In this document: positions 47,606 through 57,125 of the stretch, one piece after another
How positions within the stretch are numbered: the first letter of the stretch is position 1
Layout of the letters: the number at the start of each line of letters is the position of its first letter
Origin: DASQPA01 sp963757335
Lineage (GTDB): Bacteria > Acidobacteriota > Thermoanaerobaculia > Multivoradales > UBA5704
Direction of reading: 5' to 3'
NCBI GenBank assembly: GCA_963757335.1
Contig: CAVWRJ010000021.1
Coordinates: 248,001-312,000 of the forward strand
Length of the DNA stretch: 64,000 nucleotides
The notes under the pieces: model-generated
Database searches by the model: none
Told to the model about the DNA's origin: nothing
The model's input: only the letters and a program-made list of their open reading frames with translations
Made by a program: the position numbers and the translations under genes

Positions 47606-49165
47606 CAGCGTGTGGCCGTGCTCGCAGACCTCGGAGAGGAGCCGGGAGAGGGTCTCGGGGTCGACCGGCTTCACCAGATAGGTATTGAACCCCGCCTCCA
47701 TGGCCCGGCCGCGGTCCTCCGGCTGGCCGTAGCCGGTCATCGCGATGAGGCAGGGGGAGTTACCGTTCAGGTTGGCGCGGATACGGCGCGCCACCTCGTT
47801 GCCGTCGAGACCGGGGAGGCCGATGTCGATGAGCGCCACGTCGGGCGGCGAGGTCAGGGCTCGTTCGAGCCCGATCGGGCCGTCCTCGGCGACCTCCACC
47901 CGGTAGCCCCAGATCTCCAGCAGGTCGCGGAGCGACTCCCGGCCGTCCTGGTTGTCCTCGATGACGAGGATGCGCAGGCCCTGGCCGGAGGCGGTCCCGG
48001 CCGCCGTCAGCTGGGGGAAGGCGCAGGGGTGAGAGGTCTCGGCGCCGCCCTGGCGCCGCGGCAGGCGGACGGTGAACTCGCTGCCCCCTCCCGGGCCGGG
48101 GGAGGCCGCCGACACCCGCCCGCCGTGCAGCTCGACCAGGCTGCGGACCAGGGGGAGACCGAGCCCCAGGCCACCCTGCGAGCGTGGGATCGAGCTCTCG
48201 ACCTGGGTGAAGAGGTCGAAGACCCGCGGCAGCATGTCGGTCGGGATGCCGATGCCGCTGTCGGTCACCCGGATCACCGCCTCCCCCCCCACCGTCCCCG
48301 CCGAGATGGCGATCTGGCCGCCCGGCGGCGTGTACTTGATGGCGTTGTGGAGCAGGTTCGAGACGATCTGCTCCAGCCGCACCGGGTCGCCTTCGACCTC
48401 GACCGGCTGGGTCGTGACCTCCAGGGTCAGGTGCTGGCGCTCGGCCTGCGCCGCCGTGCCGAGCTCGCGCAGGCAGCGCTCGACGACCTCCTGGAGGTCG
48501 ACCGCCTGGGCTTTCAAGGTGATCTTCCCCAGGGTGACCCGGGAGATGTCGAGGAGGTCGTCCACCATCCGCGCCAGGTGCCGGGTCTGGCGGTCGATGA
48601 CCCCGCGCTGGCGGACCTCCGATTCGTCCGCCGAGCCGATCCGCTCGAGGACCGAGTGGGCGTTGCGGATGGCCGCCAGCGGATTTCTGAGCTCGTGGCC
48701 GAGCATGGCGAGGAACTCGTCCTTCCGGCGGTCGGCCTGGGCCTGGCTGCGCAGGAGGTCGCGCACCTCGTACTGGCGGCGGCGGGCGCGCAGCGCCGCG
48801 TGGCAGGCCGAGACCAGGGTCTTGACCCGCACCGGCCGTTCGAGGATCGTCGAGTTGCCGAGCGGTTCGAGCGTCGCGAGGACGTCGTCGGTCGAGTCGC
48901 GGCGGGTGAAGACGACGAGCGGCAGGTCCGACCACGGCCCCTCGCTGCCGAGGACGTCCAGGAGGTGGTTCACGGTCTGCGGCGACAGGGCCTCGTCGGC
49001 GAGCACTGCCATGCCGGCGCCGCTCGGGACCTCGCGGCAGAGCCCGTTCAAGTCCTCGCAGGGGATCGCCGTGAAGCCGGCGCGGACGAGCACCTCGCAG
49101 GTGAGCACCGCGTCCCGGCCGGTGGGGGCGAAGACGAGGACCCTCTCTTCGGAGCGATCCGTCAT
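47594..49165 (-). CDS. Hybrid histidine kinase: pseudo-receiver, HisKA-HATPase, C-terminal receiver
   Basis: A 523-residue cytosolic two-component protein. Residues 1-130 resemble a receiver but lack the N-terminal acidic pair (VLVFAPTGRDAV), and the usual Lys-Pro is ERPVR, so it is probably a pseudo-receiver. HisKA has FLAMLGHELRNPLAAIRNAH in part with the phosphorylated His. HATPase shows NLLHNAIKYTPPGG, DSGIGIP and GGLGLGLPLVRSLVE. The C-terminal receiver has VIEDNQDGRES, VALIDIGLPGLDG (phospho-Asp) and YLVKPVD. Its ATG overlaps the KaiC-like stop, so the pair is translationally coupled. No DNA-binding output is present. Confidence 0.93.
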   Translation of the reverse strand: MTDRSEERVLVFAPTGRDAVLTCEVLVRAGFTAIPCEDLNGLCREVPSGAGMAVLADEALSPQTVNHLLDVLGSEGPWSDLPLVVFTRRDSTDDVLATLEPLGNSTILERPVRVKTLVSACHAALRARRRQYEVRDLLRSQAQADRRKDEFLAMLGHELRNPLAAIRNAHSVLERIGSADESEVRQRGVIDRQTRHLARMVDDLLDISRVTLGKITLKAQAVDLQEVVERCLRELGTAAQAERQHLTLEVTTQPVEVEGDPVRLEQIVSNLLHNAIKYTPPGGQIAISAGTVGGEAVIRVTDSGIGIPTDMLPRVFDLFTQVESSIPRSQGGLGLGLPLVRSLVELHGGRVSAASPGPGGGSEFTVRLPRRQGGAETSHPCAFPQLTAAGTASGQGLRILVIEDNQDGRESLRDLLEIWGYRVEVAEDGPIGLERALTSPPDVALIDIGLPGLDGNEVARRIRANLNGNSPCLIAMTGYGQPEDRGRAMEAGFNTYLVKPVDPETLSRLLSEVCEHGHTLSKA

Positions 49166-50727
49166 GCGAGGGTACCCGCAGTCTCCTCGATCGGTGGGTC
49201 GAGCGGCGGGATGGCCTCGCCGGTGTAGACCGGCTGGCCGGTCAGGATTCCGTTGAAATCGCGCAGCTGCCGCCCGACCTGAAATCCGGGCGGGTGGATG
49301 CGGCACTCGCGCACCGCCTTCTCGTGGGCGCCGGTGCGTTTCTTGACCACCGAGATCGCATGGCGGACCTCGCCGAAGGACTCGAAGTAGCGGAGCAGAA
49401 TGACGTTGTCGGCGAGGTACGAGAGATCGACCGGCGATTCGAGCCCCTGCCCGACGAGCCCGTTCTGGGCCATGATGAGGAGCGTCACCGCTCCCTGCTG
49501 GGCGAGGAAGGAGAGCATCTCGTGCAGGTGGAGGGTCAAGAAGCGCTCCTCCGGCATGGCGTTCCTATAGCCGTTCAGGCTGTCGAGCACGACCAGTCGG
49601 GTGCCCTGGACGACCCCCTGGCAGACCTCCTGCGAGAACTCGCCGGGCGACATCTGGGCGGGATCGAACTGGCGCAGGATCACCCGGCCGCTCTTTAGGT
49701 GCTCCTCGAACTTCATCTCCAGCCCCTCGGCGCGGAGCAGCCAGTTCTCCGGCGTCTCGTCGAAGGCGTAGATGGCGACCCGCTCGCCGCGCTCGGCGGC
49801 GGCCAAGGCATACTGCATGGCGAGAGTCGACTTGCCGACCCCCGAGGGGCCGAGGAGCATCGTGCTCGTGCCGCGCTCGAGCCCGCCGCCGACGAGCGAA
49901 TCGAGCGCCGGCACGCCGGAGGAGATCGCCTCGCGGACGAACTGCCGTTTCTGGCCCGCCGCGATCAGTCGGGGGTAGACGACCAGGCCCCCGGGCTCGA
50001 TGTTGAAGTCGTGGTAGCCGTCGTGAAAGTGGATGCCGCGCACCTTCTGCACCTTGAGCCGCCGGCGCTGACCGCCATACTCGGGGGCGAGGTGCTCCAG
50101 GGTGAGCACGCCGTGGGTCAGGCTCTGGAGCTGGAACTCGGTTCCCGGCAAGGTGCGGTAGTCGAGGAGGAGCACCGTGCAATGCCGGCCGGTGAAGTAG
50201 TGCTTCAAGGCGAGGACCTGCCGCCGGTAGCGGAGCGAATCGCGGGCCAGCATGCGGATCTCGGAGAGCGAATCGAACACCACCCGCCGGGGTTTGACCG
50301 CCTCGACCGCTTCGAGCACCGTCCGGGTGGTCTCCGAGAGCTCGATCTCGGAGGGGTGGAAGAGGGTGTACTGGGAATCCGCCTTCAAGCTCTCCTCGGC
50401 GGTCTGCAGGTCGCAGATGGTGATGCCGTCGAGATCCCAGCCGTGGGAATGCGCGACATCGCGCAACTCCTCCTCAGTCTCCGAAAGAGTGGCGTAGACG
50501 CCGGTCTCGCCCTTCCTCACCCCTTCGAGTAGAAATTGCATGGCGAGGGTGGTCTTCCCCGCCCCCGGATCGCCTTCGATCATGTACATCCGGTTGTGCG
50601 GCAGCCCGCCGCCCAGCACCGCATCCAGGCCGGCGATCCCGGTTGCGGCCCTCGGCAGCTGGTCGCTCTTCGGCCGCTTCCTATAGGTCGCTACGCCCGC
50701 GGCCACCGTGCTCTGTTCGCCGGTCAT
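49162..50727 (-). CDS. KaiC-like RecA-superfamily ATPase (two ATPase domains)
   Basis: A 521-residue double-domain KaiC homologue. Domain 1 has GDPGAGKTTLAMQF and the paired glutamates SETEEELR; domain 2 has GPSGVGKSTLAMQYA and FDETPENWL. Walker B-like strands are RRVVFDSLSE and LVVLDSLNGY. Length matches cyanobacterial KaiC, but there is no kaiA or kaiB nearby; outside cyanobacteria such proteins work with histidine kinases in signalling. Here the hybrid kinase gene overlaps its stop codon. The start at 50727 (MTGEQST) is chosen over one 33 bp upstream for its ribosome site GGGAGGAG. Confidence 0.92.
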   Translation of the reverse strand: MTGEQSTVAAGVATYRKRPKSDQLPRAATGIAGLDAVLGGGLPHNRMYMIEGDPGAGKTTLAMQFLLEGVRKGETGVYATLSETEEELRDVAHSHGWDLDGITICDLQTAEESLKADSQYTLFHPSEIELSETTRTVLEAVEAVKPRRVVFDSLSEIRMLARDSLRYRRQVLALKHYFTGRHCTVLLLDYRTLPGTEFQLQSLTHGVLTLEHLAPEYGGQRRRLKVQKVRGIHFHDGYHDFNIEPGGLVVYPRLIAAGQKRQFVREAISSGVPALDSLVGGGLERGTSTMLLGPSGVGKSTLAMQYALAAAERGERVAIYAFDETPENWLLRAEGLEMKFEEHLKSGRVILRQFDPAQMSPGEFSQEVCQGVVQGTRLVVLDSLNGYRNAMPEERFLTLHLHEMLSFLAQQGAVTLLIMAQNGLVGQGLESPVDLSYLADNVILLRYFESFGEVRHAISVVKKRTGAHEKAVRECRIHPPGFQVGRQLRDFNGILTGQPVYTGEAIPPLDPPIEETAGTLA

Positions 50728-50860
50728 GCTGACACTCCTCCCCCCAGAAGATGACCGCACAATCCGAGGTGGGCGGACCTCGGGCCTATGCGGCTGAGTC
50801 TATCGCTTTCCGGCTATGCAAATCGGGTGCCGGAGATGCCGGCGAGGCATGAGCCGGGTT

Positions 50861-51754
50861 TCAGGCGGGTCCGAAGAATTCAAGCAGCTGGCGGTTGACC
50901 TCCTCCGGCTCCTCGTGATGAAGCCAGTGGGTGGCCGTTTCGAGGAAGACGAGCCGGCCGTCGTCGCAGCGGTCGATCGACGGCAGGGCCATCTCACGGC
51001 CGAGGAAGCGGTCGCGGGCGCCCCAGAGGAGGAGAGTGGGGACGCGGACCCGCTGGTCCAGGGGCTGTTTCGGTGGGGAACGGAGGGCGGCGCGGTAGTA
51101 GTCGATCATCGCGATCATCGCCCCCGGCCGTTCCCAGGCCTCGCGGTAGCGGGCGAGGTCGGCCGCGGAGAAGGTGCCCGGCCGGGCCGATTCGCGGAGG
51201 CCGCGGACGGCGAGCGCCCAGTCGTTCCGGCGCAGCAGGCGTTCGGGCAGCCAGGGGAGCTGGAAGGCGAAGATGTAGGAGCTCCTGGCGAGCTGGGCGG
51301 GGCTCCTCCGGAGGTGCTTTCTAAAGACCCCGAGGTGGGGCATGTTGAGGATGGCGAGTTTCGCCACCCGCTCCGGGTGGGTGATCGCCGTCCACCAGGC
51401 CACGGCGCCGCCCCAGTCGTGGCCGGCGAGGAAGGCCCGCTCGCGGCCGGCTGCGGCGATCAGCCCGAGGACGTCCCCCACCAGGCGGTCGAGACCGTAG
51501 GCGCAGACCCCCTTCGGCTTGTCGCTTCGGTCATACCCCCGCTGGTCGGGGGCGAGGACGCGGAAGCCGGCCGCGGCCAGGGGGCCGATCTGCGCCTTCA
51601 AGGCGAAGGCGGGCTCGGGGAAACCGTGGAGGAGGATCAAGAGCGGTCCGTCCACCGGGCCCGCCTCGAACGCATGGAGGTGGATGCCGTGGGTCGCGAT
51701 CGTCCGCTCGCTCGGGGTTTCCACTTCTTCGAGCACATGGCGCGAGGGATGCAA
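50861..51754 (-). CDS. Alpha/beta hydrolase, epoxide-hydrolase-like
   Basis: A 297-residue soluble alpha/beta-hydrolase. The oxyanion motif is LLHGFPEPAFALKAQI in place of HGFPExWYSW, then DQRGYDRSDKP, and the nucleophile elbow AGHDWGGAVAWW with Asp as nucleophile, the usual epoxide-hydrolase form. The cap domain, acid (LLWGARDRFLG) and His (TATHWLHHEEPEEV) are present. It is divergent from an SDR gene with 44 bp between. Substrate unknown; fluoroacetate dehalogenases share these motifs. Confidence 0.9.
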   Translation of the reverse strand: MHPSRHVLEEVETPSERTIATHGIHLHAFEAGPVDGPLLILLHGFPEPAFALKAQIGPLAAAGFRVLAPDQRGYDRSDKPKGVCAYGLDRLVGDVLGLIAAAGRERAFLAGHDWGGAVAWWTAITHPERVAKLAILNMPHLGVFRKHLRRSPAQLARSSYIFAFQLPWLPERLLRRNDWALAVRGLRESARPGTFSAADLARYREAWERPGAMIAMIDYYRAALRSPPKQPLDQRVRVPTLLLWGARDRFLGREMALPSIDRCDDGRLVFLETATHWLHHEEPEEVNRQLLEFFGPA

Positions 51755-51798
51755 CGATCGATCCCGGGAGGAGAGGCGCGGGGTCCTGGGAGGTGAGG

Positions 51799-52527
51799 AT
51801 GCGGTTCGAGGGTAAGGTTTGCATCGTTTCGGGCGGCGGATCGGGGATCGGCCGCGCCTGCTGCGAACGCTTCGTCAAAGAGGGCGGCAAAGCCGTCGTC
51901 GTCGACTTGAACCCGGAGCACGGCGACGACACCGTCAAGGCCCTGGTCAAGGCCGGCGGCCAGGCGATCTTCGCCCAGGCCGACGTCGAGGACGAGGGCC
52001 AGGTGGCGGCGGCGGTCCAGGCAGCGCTCGACAAGTGGGGGCGGATCGACGTGATCGTCAACGACGCCGCCATGATGACGTTCAAGAGCGTCGTCGATCT
52101 TTCGGTCACGGAGTGGGACCACGTGCTGGCGGTCAACCTGCGTTCGGTCTTCCTCTTCTGTCACTACGCGCTCCCCCACATGAAGCGTGGGGCGGTGGTC
52201 AACATCAGCTCGGTCCACGCTCACGAGACCGAGGCCGGCGTGGCGCCCTATGCCGCCTCGAAGGGCGCCATGGAGGCGTTCACCCGCGCCTTGGCCATCG
52301 AGCAGGAGAAGAACAAGAACCGGATCAACTGCGTGGCCCCGGGCGCCGTCGACACGCCCATGCTGTGGAACAACCCGAACGTCAAGAGCGGTAAGGAAAA
52401 GGTCGAGGGCGCCGTGGGCAAGCCCGAGGACATCGCCGCGGCGGTGGCGTTTTTGGCCTCCGACGAGGCCCGCTTCATCACCGGCACCCTCTTGGTGGTC
52501 GACGGCGGCCGGCTCGACATTCTTTGA
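51799..52527 (+). CDS. Short-chain dehydrogenase/reductase
   Basis: A 242-residue classical SDR using NAD(P). Cofactor loop CIVSGGGSGIGRACCERF, then DVIVNDAAMMTF where NNAG usually stands, the catalytic Ser in VVNISSVHAHE, and YAASKGAMEAFTRALA with the Tyr and Lys. C-terminal GTLLVVDGG is typical. ATG 51799 is chosen because GGGAGG lies upstream at the right distance; GTG six bases earlier is possible. The GH1-like gene follows after copy D of the dispersed element, so the two may act on the same sugar. Confidence 0.93.
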   Translation: MRFEGKVCIVSGGGSGIGRACCERFVKEGGKAVVVDLNPEHGDDTVKALVKAGGQAIFAQADVEDEGQVAAAVQAALDKWGRIDVIVNDAAMMTFKSVVDLSVTEWDHVLAVNLRSVFLFCHYALPHMKRGAVVNISSVHAHETEAGVAPYAASKGAMEAFTRALAIEQEKNKNRINCVAPGAVDTPMLWNNPNVKSGKEKVEGAVGKPEDIAAAVAFLASDEARFITGTLLVVDGGRLDIL

Positions 52528-52533
52528 CGAGAG

Positions 52534-52629
52534 TCGGTACCGGGCCCGTTCGAACCTGCGGGCGGGCTCCTTCGGGCGCTTCGCGCGGCCAGTCGCCCGT
52601 CCTCGGATTCAAACGGACCCGGTACCGAG
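52534..52629 (+). repeat. Dispersed folded element, copy D
   Basis: The longest copy: outer arms CGGTACCGGGCCCGTTCGAA and TTCAAACGGACCCGGTACCG pair with three mismatches or wobbles. The core matches the other copies. It ends 22 bp before the GH1-like start codon and has the same orientation as that gene. Confidence 0.88.
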
Positions 52630-52651
52630 ATTTGAAGGGAAGGGAGGGAGG

Positions 52652-53918
52652 ATGGCCCGGTTCCTCTTCGCCACCGGCATCGAGAACAGCTACCCCACGA
52701 TCGAATGGCAGGGCAAGACCGTCCGCCAGGACGAGATGGCGAAGTGCGATCACTACGGGCGCTGGCGCGACGATTTCCGGCTGCTTGCCGAGCTCGGCAT
52801 TCACTATCTGCGCTACGGCCCGCCCTACTTCTCGACCCACCAGGGGCCGGGAAAATATGACTGGTCGTTCGCCGACGAGACCTTCGCCGCCCTCCGCGCG
52901 CAGAAAGTCACCCCGATCGCCGACCTCTGCCACTTCGGGGTTCCCGACTGGATCGGCAACTTTCAAAATCCGGACTGGCCGAAGCTCTTTGCCGAGTACG
53001 CGCGGGCCTTCGCCCAGCGCTTCCCCTGGGTGCGTTTCTACACCCCGGTCAACGAGATCTACGTCGCCGCCACCTTCTCGGCCAACTTCGGCTGGTGGAA
53101 CGAGCGGCTGCGGAGCGACCGGGCGTTCGTCAACGCGCTTAAAGCACCTCTGCCAGGCGAACCTCCTCGCCATGCACGCCATCCTCGAAGTGCGGCCCGA
53201 CGCCATTTTCATCCAGAGCGAGTCGTCCCAGTACTTCCACCCCGAGAGCCCGGATTGCGAGGAACTGGCGCGGATCAACAACGAGAAGCGGTTCCTCTCG
53301 CTCGACCTCACCTACGGGGTGCATGTCAACGTGACGATGTACGAGTACCTCCTCGACAACGGCATGACCCGGGAGGAGTACCACTGGTTCAACCACAACC
53401 ACCTCCGCGCCCACTGCGTCATGGGTACCGACTACTACACGACCAACGAGAACCTCGTGCACGAAAACGGCAGCCTGTCGGCCTCGGGGGAGATCTTCGG
53501 CTACTACGTGATCACCCACCAGTACTTCGACCGCTACCGGCTGCCGGTCATGCACACCGAGACCAACATCGACACCGATTCGGTCAAGTGGCTGCAAAAG
53601 GAGTGGGCGAACGTCCATCGCCTCCGCGAGGACGGGGTGCCGATCGTCGGCTTCACCTGGTACAGCCTGACCCACCAGGTCGACTGGGACAGCGCTCTCC
53701 GCGACGACAAGGGGACGGTCAACCCTCTCGGTCTCGCCGACCTCGACCGCAACCTCCAGCCGGTCGGCGAGGCCTACCGGGACCTGGTCGCCAGGTGGCG
53801 CAAGATCCTCCCCACCCAGAGCACCGTGCTCGACATCTGCCCCGGGGCGAGCGCCGACGACGAAGCGGACAAGGACCCCGAGGAGGAGAAGAAGGACGGT
53901 CAGCCGGAGGCGCGCTAG
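52652..53918 (+). CDS. Glycoside hydrolase family 1-like protein (frameshifted)
   Basis: About 421 residues after repair, cytosolic. The TIM-barrel pattern is clear: LLAELGIHYLRYGPPY, IADLCHFGVPDWIGNF, RFYTPVNEIYVAATF with the acid/base Glu of the T-x-NE motif, and MHTETNIDTDSVKWL with the nucleophile Glu; VGFTWYSLTHQVDWD is the last strand. Usual GH1 NEP is NEI here and the nucleophile motif is TET rather than TENG, so the enzyme may act on an atypical beta-glycoside. The frame breaks at about 53141-53147 between FVNALK and HLCQANLLAMHA, one extra base. The tail is acidic and Lys-rich (DDEADKDPEEEKKDG). Confidence 0.83.
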
Positions 53919-53930
53919 CTTCTTCCCTTA

Positions 53931-55859
53931 TTAACGGGTGCCCCGGGCCGGGATCCTGCCCGCGCTCCACACCCGGCGGAACGCCTCGTAGCCGAGCACC
54001 GGCCGGCCGCCCTTGAAGTTGTCCTCGCAATCGACGACGACGCAGGTCGCGGTACCGCCGAAGCGCGGACCGCGCAGGCCGCGGCCGACGATCTGCTCGT
54101 AGAGGACGCGGCTGACCGTGGGGCGCGCCATGATGACGTGGCTCACCCGCGGGGCGTCGAAACCGGTCGTCAGCACCTCGCAGTTGCACAAGACCCGGAG
54201 GGCACCCTGTTTGAACTCGGTCACGATCTGCCGCCTCGTGACGTCGCGGGTGGTGCCCGAGAGCACGGCGGCGGGGATGCCGTGCTGGCGCAGAAGAAAG
54301 GCCATGCACTCGGCGTCCCGCACGCTGGGGCCGAAGTAGAGGATGGAGGCGCCGGGATCGCGGGCGAGGGGGAGGAGCCGTTCGAGGATCGCCAGGCGCC
54401 GGGGGGTGTTGTCGGTGCGGATGGCGAGCACCCGGTCGAGCCGTTCGAGCTCCTGCTCGGTGAGGAGGGGGAGGGTCGGCGGGCCGGGGATGCGGATGGT
54501 CGTCGGGGTCTGGATGACCTCGAAGATGGGCTCGGCCAGGACCCCGATCTCCTGCAAGCGCTGGCGCGGGTTCTCCCCGAGAGTGCGGAGCGGCTCGACC
54601 AGGCGGTGGAAGATCTCCTTGAGCTCGCGCGTCCCCTCCTCGGGGTCGTCGCCCAGGTACTCCATGCGGAACGGGGTGGCGGTCAGGCCGACGACGGAGA
54701 CCGGCTGCTCCGGCCGCGCCAGGGCGTCCAGGATGCGGCGGTAGGAGGGGGCGGCGGCGCGGTGGGCCTCGTCGATGACGAGCAGGCCGAGCGCCGGCAG
54801 GAGCTCGCCGAGGATCGCCGCTCCCCCCGTGGACTTGCCGTCCAGGAGGTGGACGAGGCGGTGCGGCGTCGTCACCAGCACGCTCGGCCGGGAGAGGATC
54901 TGCTGCAGGGTGCCGTGATGCGCCAGGAGGTCCTGGGTGTAGCCGCCCCAGAAGCGGACGAGGGAGACCGGGCAGACCTCCTCCGACGACTCCCAGACCT
55001 GGCGAAAGCAGGTGCAGGCCTGCTCGCAGAGCTCCTCGGTGTGGGCGAGCCAGAGGACGGTCCCCTGGGTGGCGAGATCGCGCTCGCGGTCGTAGCGGTC
55101 GAAGAGCCAGAAGGAGATGCTCTCGACCGCCACCCGGGTCTTGCCGCCGCCGGTGGGGAGGGCCACGATGCAGCGCCGGCCGAGCGGCTCCTGAAGAGTT
55201 TCGAGGAGTCCGCGCTGCACCTCGCGCTGGAACGGCTCCAGCGGTTTCAGCCGGAAGCGCCCCTCCAGGTACTCGACGTCCGGCAGCGCCTCGGGTGCCG
55301 GGATGCCGGCGAGCTCCCCGGGGAAGCCGGCCTGGAGGACGAAGTCGGAGGCCGAGGACTTCCCCGGATGCCACCGCTTGGGGAAATGCACCGCGGTCGC
55401 CCGCGCCACCGCCTCGCGGACGGGGACGGCGCCGAAGAGGTCGATGCCATGCTGGAGGACGAGGGCGGTGGCGAGCTCGCGCTTGGTCCCCCGCCGGTCG
55501 GCGCCCTCGGTCCGCAGCCGGACCTGGCGCAGGGTATAGAGGAGGTCGGCGAGGAGATCCTCGAGCACCGCATGGGGGAGGAGGTCGACGAGCCGCTCGA
55601 CGGCGCTCCGCTCCCACCCCTCGCGGAGGAGGAGAGGCCCGGTCGCCGCCTCGTCCGGGAACCGGCCCCGCCGGTGCCGCGCAGTGAACCCGCCGGTTCC
55701 CGGCGCCCCCGGCTCGATGTCCGGATCGCGCGAGAAGCGCGCCTGGATCTCCCGGTACTCCTCCTCCCCGAGCCCCCAGGCCTCCATCACCTCGGCCTTC
55801 GAAAGGGCGCCCTGATCCTGGACGGCGCTGGCGATTTCTGTGAGGAAAGAGAGCTCCAC
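53931..55859 (-). CDS. Superfamily 2 DEAH helicase with N-terminal extension
   Basis: About 642 residues. Helicase motifs: I ALPTGGGKTRVA, II LLVIDEAHRAAA, III GLTATPF, IV ILYFGPSVRDAE, V NCEVLTTGFDAP and VI QIVGRGLRGPRFGG. This is the SSL2/type III-restriction-subunit-like group. The N-terminal 230 residues have no nuclease I can recognise. The longest frame begins at ATG 55958, only 9 bp from the divergent sbcD start; I prefer GTG 55859, which leaves room for two promoters. Being next to sbcDC suggests DNA repair or defence, but that is inference. Confidence 0.85.
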   Translation of the reverse strand: MELSFLTEIASAVQDQGALSKAEVMEAWGLGEEEYREIQARFSRDPDIEPGAPGTGGFTARHRRGRFPDEAATGPLLLREGWERSAVERLVDLLPHAVLEDLLADLLYTLRQVRLRTEGADRRGTKRELATALVLQHGIDLFGAVPVREAVARATAVHFPKRWHPGKSSASDFVLQAGFPGELAGIPAPEALPDVEYLEGRFRLKPLEPFQREVQRGLLETLQEPLGRRCIVALPTGGGKTRVAVESISFWLFDRYDRERDLATQGTVLWLAHTEELCEQACTCFRQVWESSEEVCPVSLVRFWGGYTQDLLAHHGTLQQILSRPSVLVTTPHRLVHLLDGKSTGGAAILGELLPALGLLVIDEAHRAAAPSYRRILDALARPEQPVSVVGLTATPFRMEYLGDDPEEGTRELKEIFHRLVEPLRTLGENPRQRLQEIGVLAEPIFEVIQTPTTIRIPGPPTLPLLTEQELERLDRVLAIRTDNTPRRLAILERLLPLARDPGASILYFGPSVRDAECMAFLLRQHGIPAAVLSGTTRDVTRRQIVTEFKQGALRVLCNCEVLTTGFDAPRVSHVIMARPTVSRVLYEQIVGRGLRGPRFGGTATCVVVDCEDNFKGGRPVLGYEAFRRVWSAGRIPARGTR

Positions 55860-55966
55860 GGCGTGACCCGGGAGAAATTTTACTCTATCTCGGTGTTCCG
55901 GCCCGAGCTCGCGGGGTAAGATCCTGTAGACTGCCCCGCCGGGAGCATCCGGGAGCACCGCCGACC

Positions 55967-57122
55967 ATGAAGATCGTCCACACCAGCGACTGGCATGTCG
56001 GCCGCCGATGGAAGGGGATCCAGCGCTTGGACGAGCTGGAGGCGGTGCTCGAACATTTAGCGGCCTTCATCGAAGAGCACTCCATCGACCTCGTCCTTCA
56101 CACCGGGGACGTCTTCGAAAGCCGGAATCCCCCTGCCGAGGCGGAGCAGCTGGTGAACCGGTTCCTCGTCCGCGTGGGCCGATCCGGCGCGCAGATGCTC
56201 GTCATCGCCGGCAACCACGACGATCCGCTCCGGCTGGACGCCCGTTCGTTGCTCACCGAGTTCGTCAACGTCCAGATGCTCGGCCGCCCGCGCCCCGCCT
56301 CCCGGGGCGGGACCCTGACCCTCTCGACCCGCTGTGGAGAGAAGGCGGTCGTCGCGGCGCTGCCGTTCGCCTCCCCTGGAGCCTGGGTGTCGGCGCTGGA
56401 CGTCGCCGGCGAGGAGGCGAGCGCCCGGGTGAAATACGCTCGCATGTTCGAGCGCGCGGTTCAGGATCTCTGCGGCGCCTTCAGGCCGGACGCCGTCAAC
56501 CTCCTCATGGCGCATACGCACCTCGAAGGAGCCCTCTTCGGCGAATCGGAGCGCCGCGTTCACATCGGCGAGGACTGGGCGGGCTCGCCGGAGGCGCTGC
56601 CGTCGACGGCGAGCTACATCGCTCTCGGACACCTTCACAAGCCGCAGAAAATCGAGGGGCCGGTGCCCACCTACTATGCCGGCTCGCTTCTCCAGCTGGA
56701 CTTCGGCGAGGCCGGGGAGGAAAAAACCTTTATCGTCGTCACGGCGTCGCCCGGCAAGCTCTCGACCGTCGAGCATGTACCTTACGAGGGGGGGCTGCCG
56801 CTCGTCGACCTCCGGGCCTCGCTCGCGGATCTCGAGGAGACCGCGGACCGGCATCGCACGGGTTGGTTGCGGGTGACGGTCCCACTGACGGCTAAAGATC
56901 CCGATCTCAATCGAAAAGTTCGCGAGCTGCTCCCCAACGCGCTCGTCGTCCGCGCCGAGCTCCCCGAGGCCGAGGAGCCGTCCGACCTCCGGTTGGAGAC
57001 CGGACTGCCGCCGGTCCGGACACTACGCCGCCTACCATCTCCGGGTGCACCAGCACGCGGCGAAGGTGGCCGTCCTCGACACCTTTCAGGATCTCTACGA
57101 CCAGGCCTCCGGGGAGGATTGA
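55967..57122 (+). CDS. sbcD: Exonuclease subunit SbcD (Mre11-like; frameshifted)
   Basis: About 384 residues after repair. The nuclease of the SbcCD complex, which cuts hairpins and processes blocked DNA ends. Phosphoesterase motifs: HTSDWHVGRRW, VLHTGDVFESR, VIAGNHDDPLRL, MAHTHLEGA and ALGHLHKPQ. A cap domain follows. The frame breaks at about 57003-57021 near LETGLP; the resumed frame reads RSGHYAAYHLRVHQHAA and stops at 57122, consistent with one extra base. The sbcC start lies 3 bp after the stop, so the subunits are co-translated. Confidence 0.95.
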
Positions 57123-57125
57123 GCG

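Noticed and set aside
49162..50727. A true circadian clock locus
   Set aside because: No kaiA or kaiB is visible; KaiC-like proteins are common outside clocks.
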